Part shown: positions 6,491-13,106 of the stretch, one piece after another | Position numbering within the stretch: position 1 is the stretch's first letter | Layout: every line of letters starts with the position of its first letter | Source: JAVBJV01 sp031546815 | Lineage (GTDB): Bacteria; Pseudomonadota; Alphaproteobacteria; Acetobacterales; Acetobacteraceae | DNA: 22,928 nucleotides | Direction: 5' to 3' | Assembly (NCBI GenBank): GCA_031546815.1 | Contig: JAVBJV010000051.1 | Coordinates: forward strand, 1 to 22,928 | Made by a program: the position numbers and the translations under genes | The notes under the pieces: generated by a model | What the model saw: only the letters and a program-made list of their open reading frames with translations | Database searches by the model: none | What the model was told of the DNA's origin: nothing

Positions 6491-6541
6491 CATCAGTGCA
6501 ATACTCTATATCAACAACCGCGGATTAACACATCAGTGCAA
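6491..6541. repeat. Direct repeat CATCAGTGCAA, two copies 40 bases apart
   Basis: Identical 11-mers at 6491-6501 and 6531-6541. A 40-base period is close to four helical turns, so both would face the same side of the DNA. They lie just upstream of the frmA start and could bind an activator such as the LysR protein encoded at 8558-9448; that link is inference. Confidence 0.6.
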
Positions 6542-6578
6542 CGTCGTTAAAAGCGGGCGAGATCGAAAGGAAGTTGCC

Positions 6579-7688
6579 ATGAAGACCCGTGCCGCCGTCG
6601 CGTTCGAGGTGAAGAAACCGCTCGAGATCGTCGAACTCGACCTTGAGGGGCCGAAAGCGGGCGAGGTGCTGGTCGAAATCATGGCAACAGGCATCTGCCA
6701 CACCGACGCCTACACGCTCGACGGCTTCGACAGCGAGGGCATCTTCCCGAGTGTGCTCGGCCATGAAGGCGCCGGAATCGTGCGCGAGGTCGGTGCGGGC
6801 GTGACGAGCGTCGTCCCCGGCGACCATGTGATCCCGCTCTACACCCCTGAATGCGGCCAGTGCAAAAGCTGCCTCAGCGGTAAAACCAACCTGTGCACCG
6901 CGATCCGCGCGACGCAGGGCAAGGGGCTGATGCCCGACGGCACCTCGCGCTTCAGCTACAAGGGGCAGACGATCCATCACTATATGGGCTGCTCGACCTT
7001 TTCCAACTTCACCGTTCTGCCCGAAATCGCGGTTGCGAAAATCCGCGAGGACGCCCCCTTCAAGACCTGCTGCTACATCGGCTGCGGCGTCACCACCGGG
7101 GTCGGCGCGGTGACCAACACCGCAAAGGTCCAGCCCGGCGACAATGTGATCGTCTTCGGGCTGGGCGGCATCGGACTGAATGTGCTGCAGGGCGCAAAGA
7201 TGGCGGGTGCGGGCATGATCGTCGGGGTCGACATCAATCCCGACCGCGAGGAATGGGGCCGCCGGTTCGGGATGACCCATTTCGTCAATCCGGCGACAAT
7301 CGATGGCGACATCGTCGCGCATCTTGTCGCGCTGACCGATGGCGGCGCCGACTATACTTTCGACTGCACCGGCAACACGACTGTGATGCGCCAGGCGCTT
7401 GAAGCGTGCCACCGCGGGTGGGGCACCAGCATCATCATTGGCGTGGCCGAAGCAGGCAAGGAAATCTCAACACGCCCGTTCCAGCTCGTCACCGGGCGCA
7501 ACTGGCGCGGCACCGCGTTCGGCGGCGCCAAGGGGCGCACGGATGTGCCCAAGATCGTCGATCTGTACATGAACGGGACGATCCAGATCGATCCGATGAT
7601 CACCCATGTCCTGACGCTCGACGAGATCAACAAGGGCTTCGACCTGATGCACGCGGGCGAGAGCATCCGCTCCGTCGTCGTCTTTTAA
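6579..7688 (+). CDS. frmA: S-(hydroxymethyl)glutathione dehydrogenase / class III alcohol dehydrogenase
   Basis: A 369-residue zinc alcohol dehydrogenase that oxidises the spontaneous formaldehyde-glutathione adduct to S-formylglutathione with NAD+; class III enzymes can also reduce S-nitrosoglutathione. Catalytic zinc ligands are Cys40 (GICHTD), His62 (GHEGAG) and Cys169 (CCYIGCG). Structural zinc ligands are Cys92, Cys95, Cys98 and Cys106. The Rossmann motif is GLGGIG at 194-199. Length and motifs match the family throughout. ATG 6579 follows AAAGGAAG. The hydrolase that completes the pathway starts 11 bases after the stop, forming a two-gene operon. The symbol adhC is also used for this gene. 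Confidence 0.97.
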   Translation: MKTRAAVAFEVKKPLEIVELDLEGPKAGEVLVEIMATGICHTDAYTLDGFDSEGIFPSVLGHEGAGIVREVGAGVTSVVPGDHVIPLYTPECGQCKSCLSGKTNLCTAIRATQGKGLMPDGTSRFSYKGQTIHHYMGCSTFSNFTVLPEIAVAKIREDAPFKTCCYIGCGVTTGVGAVTNTAKVQPGDNVIVFGLGGIGLNVLQGAKMAGAGMIVGVDINPDREEWGRRFGMTHFVNPATIDGDIVAHLVALTDGGADYTFDCTGNTTVMRQALEACHRGWGTSIIIGVAEAGKEISTRPFQLVTGRNWRGTAFGGAKGRTDVPKIVDLYMNGTIQIDPMITHVLTLDEINKGFDLMHAGESIRSVVVF

Positions 7689-7699
7689 GCGCCCGGCAC

Positions 7700-8545
7700 A
7701 TGGAAACGATATCCGAATGCCTCAGCCACGGCGGTGTGCAGGGGGTCTACAGGCATTACTCGCGCGAGACGGGAACCGGGATGACATTCTCGGTCTTCGT
7801 TCCGCCGCATGCACCCGGCACGAAGCTGCCGGTTGTCTGGTATCTGTCCGGGCTGACCTGCACGCACGCCAACATCACCGAAAAGGGCGAGTATCGCAGG
7901 GCCTGTGCCGAACTCGGCCTTGTTTTCGTGGCGCCCGACACAAGCCCGCGCGGCGACGATGTCGCCGATGATGTGGATGGAACTTATGACTTCGGCCTCG
8001 GCGCGGGCTTTTATGTCGATGCGACCGAGGCGCCGTTCGCGGCCCACTATCGCATGTGGAGCTATGTGACTGCGGAATTGCCGGCGCTGATCGAAAGGAA
8101 ATTCCCTGTTGATCTCGGGCGGCAGGGAATCATGGGGCATTCGATGGGCGGGCATGGCGCGCTCATCATGGGCCTGCGCTGTCCCGATCGGTTCCGCTCC
8201 GTGTCTGCCTTCGCGCCGATCGTCGCTCCCGGACAGGCACCGTGGGGGAGGAAGGCGCTCACCGGCTATCTCGGCTGTAATCGGGCGGCGTGGCGTGCGT
8301 ATGACGCGGTGGCATTGATCGAAGATGGTGCGCGGATCGCCGAGATCCTTGTCGATCAGGGGCAGGCGGATAGTTTTCTGGCCGATCAGCTTCGCCCCGC
8401 GTTGCTCGCGCGCGCATGCGATGACGCGCAGATCGATCTGACGCTGCGTCTGCAGCCAGGCTACGACCACAGTTATTATTTCATCTCGACCTTCATGGCT
8501 GACCATCTTCGATGGCATGCGGAGAGGCTTGGCCCTCAGGAATAA
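7700..8545 (+). CDS. fghA: S-formylglutathione hydrolase
   Basis: A 281-residue alpha/beta hydrolase of the esterase D family that splits S-formylglutathione into formate and glutathione, the second step of glutathione-dependent formaldehyde oxidation. The nucleophile is Ser148 in GHSMGGHGA. The acid is Asp224 in DQGQADSFL, and the histidine is His257 in GYDHSYYF. The N-terminal WYLSGLTCTHANI segment is also typical. ATG 7700 is 11 bases behind the dehydrogenase stop; its ribosome site is weak, as expected for a coupled second gene. It converges on the LysR gene with a 12-base gap. The symbol frmB is also used. Confidence 0.96.
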   Translation: METISECLSHGGVQGVYRHYSRETGTGMTFSVFVPPHAPGTKLPVVWYLSGLTCTHANITEKGEYRRACAELGLVFVAPDTSPRGDDVADDVDGTYDFGLGAGFYVDATEAPFAAHYRMWSYVTAELPALIERKFPVDLGRQGIMGHSMGGHGALIMGLRCPDRFRSVSAFAPIVAPGQAPWGRKALTGYLGCNRAAWRAYDAVALIEDGARIAEILVDQGQADSFLADQLRPALLARACDDAQIDLTLRLQPGYDHSYYFISTFMADHLRWHAERLGPQE

Positions 8546-8557
8546 GTGAGGCGCAGC

Positions 8558-9448
8558 TTATGCCCGGCAATCGGTCTCGAGCGCCGGGCCGAGTTCCTCG
8601 GCGAGTTGCGCGAGTATGTGACGCAATTTGGGTGTCAGGTGACGGCGCCGCGAATAGGCGCCCCAGATCGGCTCGTCAGCTACCCGGTGCTGCGGGAGCA
8701 GTTCGACGAGTTCCTTGCCCATATGACCCTTGAGATAGAATTCTGGAAGCTGGCAGATGCCCATACCGGCCAGCATGGCATCGAGGACCGCGACCCCGCT
8801 GTTGCAGCGCCAGCGGCCCGAAGGGCGATAGGCGATGTCGCGGCCCTGATCGCGAAAGCGCCAGGTTTGCGCACTCCCGACGAGACAGTCGAAATCAGCA
8901 AGCGCCGCGATTGACTGTGGTGCTCCGCGTCGCTCGATATAATCCTGCGCGGCGCAGAGGATGAGCTTGCGCGAGGCAAGGCGCGTACCGGTCAGGCGTG
9001 GATCGCCGAGCTGGCCGGTGCGGATCGCCAGATCATAGCCTTCGGCAACGATGTCGACCATGCGGTTGCTCAGATCCATCGTCACCGACATGGCAGGAAA
9101 GCGCTGTGCAAAGCGGCGCACGATCGGGGCGACGAAACGTTCGCCGAGTGCGATTGAACAGCTGATGCGCAGCTCTCCGTGCGGTTCGCCATCGCCACTC
9201 GCCCAGGCCAGGGCTTCATTGCGATCCTGGATCAGGCGGCGGAAATGTTCGACCAGCGTCCGGCCGAGATCGGTGAGGCCGACCTTGCGTGTTGTACGGT
9301 GGAACAGCTCCCCCTGCAGTTTTTGCTCGAGCTCGGCCACCGCGCGGCTGACATGCGAAGTCGATGTACCGAGCGCGCGCGCAGCACCCGCGAAGCTGCC
9401 AGCATCTGTAATCGCCACGACTTCTTCAATCCCGATCCAGTCGCGCAA
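8558..9448 (-). CDS. LysR family transcriptional regulator
   Basis: A 296-residue LysR regulator with the N-terminal winged helix (residues 1-62; helix-turn-helix SFAGAARALGTSTSHVSRAV at about 18-37) and a substrate-binding domain of two periplasmic-binding-protein-like lobes (about 90-290), including SNRMVDIVAEGYDLAIRTG, typical of the CrgA/DsdC-like branch. It faces the formaldehyde operon tail to tail. A LysR gene next to frmA/fghA is common in other proteobacteria, so formaldehyde or glutathione stress is a reasonable but unproven signal. Upstream on the same strand lies the SDR gene, 158 bases away. Confidence 0.92.
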   Translation of the reverse strand: MRDWIGIEEVVAITDAGSFAGAARALGTSTSHVSRAVAELEQKLQGELFHRTTRKVGLTDLGRTLVEHFRRLIQDRNEALAWASGDGEPHGELRISCSIALGERFVAPIVRRFAQRFPAMSVTMDLSNRMVDIVAEGYDLAIRTGQLGDPRLTGTRLASRKLILCAAQDYIERRGAPQSIAALADFDCLVGSAQTWRFRDQGRDIAYRPSGRWRCNSGVAVLDAMLAGMGICQLPEFYLKGHMGKELVELLPQHRVADEPIWGAYSRRRHLTPKLRHILAQLAEELGPALETDCRA

Positions 9449-9606
9449 TCATTGTCCCCTGGGTGCGATGTTGGCGGGAAATTTTATTCTATCAGGTCGG
9501 GAGTGCAATATCGCCGCCATGATTGTGACGAGCTCGATCTTTCCATCGACTTCCACGGCTGCTCGATGCCCGCGCGGTGCCGCAGATCAACACCCGCGAG
9601 GGCACC
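9449..9606. other. 158-base gap between LysR and SDR genes with a possible gene relic
   Basis: This gap would hold the LysR promoter. In the plus-strand frame, 9527-9559 reads DELDLSIDFHG, which resembles the LDFHG-type metal-ligand segment of enolase-superfamily sugar-acid dehydratases (DgoD-like). The match is lost directly afterwards. With only about eleven residues, this may be chance. Confidence 0.25.
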
Positions 9607-10371
9607 TCACCCAAACGCGGAATACCCGCCATCGACCGGGATCGCCGTGCCGGTGATATAATCGGCGACGTCCGAAGCCAGAAACACTGCAACCCCGGCA
9701 AGATCGTCGATCGTGCCCGCACGTGCGGCCGGAATGCGGGTCAGGACCTTGTCGCGCAGGCCGGGGACTTCCTGACTGGCAGCACGCGTCAGGTCGGTGT
9801 CGATCCATCCGGGCAGGATGGCGTTCACCTGGATATTATCTGGCGCCCAGGCACAAGCCAGCGTCTTGGTCAGTTGCACCAACCCGCCTTTGCTCGCCCC
9901 GTTAGCTGCCGAAAAATGGTTGCCAAACAACGCCATCAGCGACCCGATATTGATGATCTTGCCACCACCGCAATGCTTCATCACCGGATAAACCGCCTGC
10001 GCGCACAAAAACGCACCGGTCAGGTTGGTGTTCTGCACCCGATTCCAGTCCTCCAACGTATGATCCTGCGGCAGTTTGCGCACGCTGATGCCGGCATTGT
10101 TGATCAGGATATCGACCCGTCCAAAACTATCCTCGACCTGCTTCACCATGCCGAAACAGGCTTCCTTGTCGGTGATGTCGGCCACCAGCGACATGACCGG
10201 CACGTCCAGACACATATCCTGGATCTTGGCCACTGCTGCCGCGTTCTTGGCGGCATTGCGCCCCACGATGACGATGCTTGCCCCCGCATGCGCAAGGCCG
10301 CCCGCCATGCCGAGGCCAACCCCGCCATTGCCACCGGTAATGATGGCTACACGATCGGTCAGGTCAAACAT
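9607..10371 (-). CDS. Short-chain dehydrogenase/reductase lacking the catalytic Tyr
   Basis: A 254-residue classical SDR with cofactor motif TGGNGGVGLG (12-21), NNAG (91-94), Asn116 and Ser144 in place, and the C-terminal VNAILPGWIDTDL and IPVDGGYSAFG. The active-site YxxxK is changed: the sequence reads AANGASKGG, so Asn157 sits where Tyr is expected, 13 residues after Ser144 and 4 before Lys161. The codon is AAC, one base from TAC. The overall pattern recalls 2-deoxy-D-gluconate/gluconate 5-dehydrogenases. The start overlaps the panC stop by 8 bases, so the two are translationally coupled. It may be inactive, have altered chemistry, or carry a sequencing error. Confidence 0.9.
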   Translation of the reverse strand: MFDLTDRVAIITGGNGGVGLGMAGGLAHAGASIVIVGRNAAKNAAAVAKIQDMCLDVPVMSLVADITDKEACFGMVKQVEDSFGRVDILINNAGISVRKLPQDHTLEDWNRVQNTNLTGAFLCAQAVYPVMKHCGGGKIINIGSLMALFGNHFSAANGASKGGLVQLTKTLACAWAPDNIQVNAILPGWIDTDLTRAASQEVPGLRDKVLTRIPAARAGTIDDLAGVAVFLASDVADYITGTAIPVDGGYSAFG

Positions 10372-11233
10372 TCGCTGCGTTCCTGTCTCGGTTGTCGAAA
10401 AGCAAATTATCGATCAGGCGTGTCTTGCCCAGTCGAGCCGCAATCAGTCCTATCACACCGGTTTCCTGCACACCCGGCATCGTCAGATCCATCGCACGGC
10501 GGATGGCGACGTAGTCGGGCACAAACCCCGCATCCACCAACTTCGCCGCGGCGGCCCGCTCCAGATCGGCCGGAATGCCACCGCGCCGGTATTCATCGCG
10601 CAATGCCTGCAGCGTCGCGTAGATCAGCGCCGCCTGTCCGTGTTCCTCGGGCGAGAGGTACTGGTTGCGTGAACTCATCGCCAGACCGTTGGTCTCGCGC
10701 AGGGTCGGCGCGTCGAGGATCTCGATCGGCATGGCCAGATCACGCACCATGCGGCGCACCACCAGCACCTGTTGCCAGTCCTTCTGACCAAACACCGAGA
10801 TATCGGCCTGCACCAGATTGAGCAGCTTGGTCACCACCGTCGACATACCGTCGAAATGGCCCGGGCGGTGCGCGCCTTCAAGGGTGTCGGTAATCACCGG
10901 CACATGCACCTTCGTCGTATGTTCGGTCCCGAACGGATACATCACGTCGACCGTGGGTGCGAACAGCAGATGGCACCCGTGCAGGGCCAATCCCGCCCGG
11001 TCCTGTTCCAGCGTACGCGGGTAGCGCCCGAAATCCTCGTTCTGGCCGAACTGGGTAGGATTGACGAAGACCGTCGCCAGCACACGATCGCAGCGCTGCA
11101 GCGCCTGCTGCACAAGCGAGAAATGCCCCGCATGCAGGTTACCCATGGTCAGCACACTGCCAACCGATAATCCCTGCGCCCGCCAGGCGCGTACAACGTT
11201 TCGCAGCGATGCTGCATCATGGACGGTCTGCAT
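10364..11233 (-). CDS. panC: Pantothenate synthetase (pantoate--beta-alanine ligase)
   Basis: A 289-residue ATP-dependent ligase that joins pantoate and beta-alanine, the last step of vitamin B5 synthesis. Motifs in order: TMGNLHAGHFSLV (29-41, with the HxGH nucleotide-binding signature), VFVNPTQFGQNEDFGRYPRT (55-74), PGHFDGM, FGQKDWQQ (148-155), and SSRNQYLSPEE (187-197, the KMSKS equivalent). The start at 11233 matches the usual N-terminus; upstream in-frame starts at 11260 and 11269 would add up to 12 unusual residues, and none has a clear ribosome site. Its stop overlaps the SDR start. panB and panD are not in the window. Confidence 0.95.
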   Translation of the reverse strand: MQTVHDAASLRNVVRAWRAQGLSVGSVLTMGNLHAGHFSLVQQALQRCDRVLATVFVNPTQFGQNEDFGRYPRTLEQDRAGLALHGCHLLFAPTVDVMYPFGTEHTTKVHVPVITDTLEGAHRPGHFDGMSTVVTKLLNLVQADISVFGQKDWQQVLVVRRMVRDLAMPIEILDAPTLRETNGLAMSSRNQYLSPEEHGQAALIYATLQALRDEYRRGGIPADLERAAAAKLVDAGFVPDYVAIRRAMDLTMPGVQETGVIGLIAARLGKTRLIDNLLFDNRDRNAANV

Positions 11234-11280
11234 GGGATGAGATGATCCAAAAACGCGCATGAAAGGCAAGAAAAATTGCG

Positions 11281-11313
11281 CAAAAGGAAACGGGCCGGAA
11301 TGACCGGCCCGTT
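11281..11313 (-). terminator. Rho-independent terminator of argG
   Basis: On the minus strand AACGGGCCGG-TCATT-CCGGCCCGTT forms a perfect 10-bp stem with a 5-base loop, followed by TCCTTTT. It starts 10 bases after the argG stop, and panC begins 48 bases beyond it. Confidence 0.85.
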
Positions 11314-11323
11314 GCAGAAAATC

Positions 11324-12553
11324 TTACAGCGCGCCGCCCTTGCGGCCTGCCATTGCCCCCAGACGCAGGCGCAATGCGTTCAGCTTGATGAAGCCCTGCG
11401 CATCGAACTGGTCGTATGCACCCTGGTCTTCCTCGAACGTCACGTGCTTCATCGAATACAGGCTATTGGGCGAGCGACGGCCCGTCACGATCGTGTTGCC
11501 CTTGTAGAGCTTCAGGCGCACATCGCCGGTCACGCTGTGCTGGCTGGCGTCGATCAGGCCCTGCAGCATGGTGCGTTCCGGGCTGTACCAGAAGCCGTTG
11601 TAAATCAGCTCGGCATAGCGCGGCATGATGCTGTCTTTCAGATGCGCCGCTTCACGGTCGAGCGTGATCGATTCGATCGCCCGATGCGCCACCAGCAGAA
11701 TCGTGCCGCCCGGTGTTTCATAACATCCGCGCGACTTCATGCCGACGAAGCGGTTTTCCACCAGATCCAGACGACCGATGCCATTTTCCTTACCCAGCGC
11801 ATTAAGCTTGGTCAGAATCGTGGCGGGCGACATCGCCACACCGTTGATCGACACGGCATCGCCGCGTTCGAACCCGATGACGATTTCCGTCGCCTTGTCG
11901 GGCGCGTCTTCCGGACGGATGGTGCGCTGCCAGACAACTTCGTCGGGTTCCAGCCACGGATCTTCCAGAACCTTACCTTCCGACGACGAATGCAGCAGGT
12001 TCGCGTCCACGCTGAACGGCGCTTCGCCGCGCTTGTCCTTGGCGATGGGAATCTGGTGCTGTTCGGCGAATTCCAGCAGCGTGGTGCGGCTGGTCAGGTC
12101 CCATTCACGCCACGGCGCGATCACCTTCACTTCGGGCTTCAGCGCGTAATAGCTCAGCTCGAAACGGACCTGGTCGTTCCCCTTGCCGGTGGCGCCGTGC
12201 GAAACCGCATCGGCACCCACCTGTTCGGCGATCTCGATCTGGCGCTTGGCGATCAGCGGCCGCGCGATCGATGTGCCCAGCAGATACTGGCCTTCATAGA
12301 CCGCATTGGCGCGGAACATCGGGAACACGAAATCGCGCGTGAATTCCTCGCGCAGATCGTCGACGAAGATTTCCTTGATGCCGAACATCTCGGCCTTGCG
12401 GCGCGCGGGTTCGAGTTCTTCCCCCTGCCCCAGATCGGCCGTGAAGGTCACCACTTCGCAGCGATACGCCGTCTGCAGCCATTTCAAGATCACACTAGTG
12501 TCCAGCCCGCCGGAATAGGCAAGCACGACCTTTTTGACATCCTTCACGCGCAT
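11324..12553 (-). CDS. argG: Argininosuccinate synthase
   Basis: A 409-residue enzyme that condenses citrulline and aspartate with ATP to argininosuccinate in arginine synthesis. The ATP-binding P-loop is AYSGGLDTS (12-20). Other family blocks are GATGKGNDQVRFE and GRRSPNSLY near the C-terminus. Length is normal for the short (type 1) bacterial ArgG. ATG 12553 has a GGAGAG site about 8 bases upstream. It is followed by a clear terminator, so panC-SDR is a separate unit. No other arginine gene is adjacent, apart from the unrelated secreted protein upstream. Confidence 0.97.
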   Translation of the reverse strand: MRVKDVKKVVLAYSGGLDTSVILKWLQTAYRCEVVTFTADLGQGEELEPARRKAEMFGIKEIFVDDLREEFTRDFVFPMFRANAVYEGQYLLGTSIARPLIAKRQIEIAEQVGADAVSHGATGKGNDQVRFELSYYALKPEVKVIAPWREWDLTSRTTLLEFAEQHQIPIAKDKRGEAPFSVDANLLHSSSEGKVLEDPWLEPDEVVWQRTIRPEDAPDKATEIVIGFERGDAVSINGVAMSPATILTKLNALGKENGIGRLDLVENRFVGMKSRGCYETPGGTILLVAHRAIESITLDREAAHLKDSIMPRYAELIYNGFWYSPERTMLQGLIDASQHSVTGDVRLKLYKGNTIVTGRRSPNSLYSMKHVTFEEDQGAYDQFDAQGFIKLNALRLRLGAMAGRKGGAL

Positions 12554-12631
12554 GGGAAATCGCTCTCCAATCCTGAGGTTTTTTACGGCGTAACAGGGGC
12601 ACCGGAGGCTGACAAGCGGCCCCCGGGTTAT

Positions 12632-12982
12632 TTAACCCCCAGTTGGGAGAAAGCGCAGCGCACCGCTGCTCCGCTGGCCCTGTAGCGTGCCCAGCAGCTT
12701 ACCCTGACGATCGTATACTTCATAGGCAGCCTGCGGAGTGCTGGCGACCTTCAGATAGCTCTCGGGCGGCAGTCCGGCCGGGGTGCGGGCACCCAGCAAC
12801 GCCGAGGCTTCCTGCACCGGGCCGATCACCGGCAGCACCAGATGGCTGCTCGCCTGCCCCAGCCCCGGCGGCGCGGGGGCACGGGCCGAACGCGGCAGCC
12901 CCTCGGCCAGAGTGGGCCCGGCCAGCAACAGGGCGGTCAAAATCCCCGGAAACAGGCGGGAAGCCATAGGAAAACGCGCCAT
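12632..12982 (-). CDS. Small secreted protein of unknown function
   Basis: A 116-residue protein with a classical signal peptide: MARFPMASR, a hydrophobic core LFPGILTALLLAG and a likely cleavage after PTLA, near residue 26. The mature part is short, Pro/Ala-rich at first, then SYLKVASTPQAAYEVYDRQGKLLGTLQGQ, which suggests a small beta domain. I recognise no family. ATG 12982 is supported by GGAG 5 bases upstream. It lies 78 bases before argG on the same strand and begins after the autotransporter terminator. Confidence 0.7.
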   Translation of the reverse strand: MARFPMASRLFPGILTALLLAGPTLAEGLPRSARAPAPPGLGQASSHLVLPVIGPVQEASALLGARTPAGLPPESYLKVASTPQAAYEVYDRQGKLLGTLQGQRSSGALRFLPTGG

Positions 12983-13044
12983 TGTCGCTCCGATACGTTT
13001 ACGTGTGCCCGTTATCTAGCCCACGCCCCGCTGCACGCAAAGCG

Positions 13045-13080
13045 CTCAAACGGAAACGGGCGCCCCAACCGGGACGCCCG
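13045..13080 (-). terminator. Rho-independent terminator of the autotransporter gene
   Basis: On the minus strand CGGGCGTCCC-GGTT-GGGGCGCCCG forms a 10-bp stem with one G-T pair and a 4-base loop, followed by the T-rich TTTCCGTTTGA. It lies 26 bases after the stop of the autotransporter gene. Confidence 0.8.
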
Positions 13081-13106
13081 CATCTGTCTGTATCTGTGCA
13101 GACGGA

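Larger units (their letters stand above)
6300..6578 (+). promoter_or_regulatory. Repeat-rich control region upstream of the frmA-type gene
   Basis: This 279-base stretch has no convincing gene. It holds three GGCGGCC words (6342, 6362, 6376), a 14-bp tandem duplication TAATTTACTGTCAA (6384-6411), an inverted repeat GCGCGTG-N5-CACGCGC (6443-6461), a second one GCTGCAA-N6-TTGCAGC (6460-6479), and the 11-mer CATCAGTGCAA twice, exactly 40 bases apart (6491 and 6531). The second 11-mer ends 37 bases before the frmA start. The density of repeats suggests transcription factor sites; no clear -35/-10 pair could be assigned. Confidence 0.5.

Noticed and set aside
9577..10821. 414-codon plus-strand open frame
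   Set aside because: Antisense to the SDR and panC genes, both of which are recognised by motif.
11276..12685. 469-codon plus-strand open frame
   Set aside because: Antisense shadow of argG.
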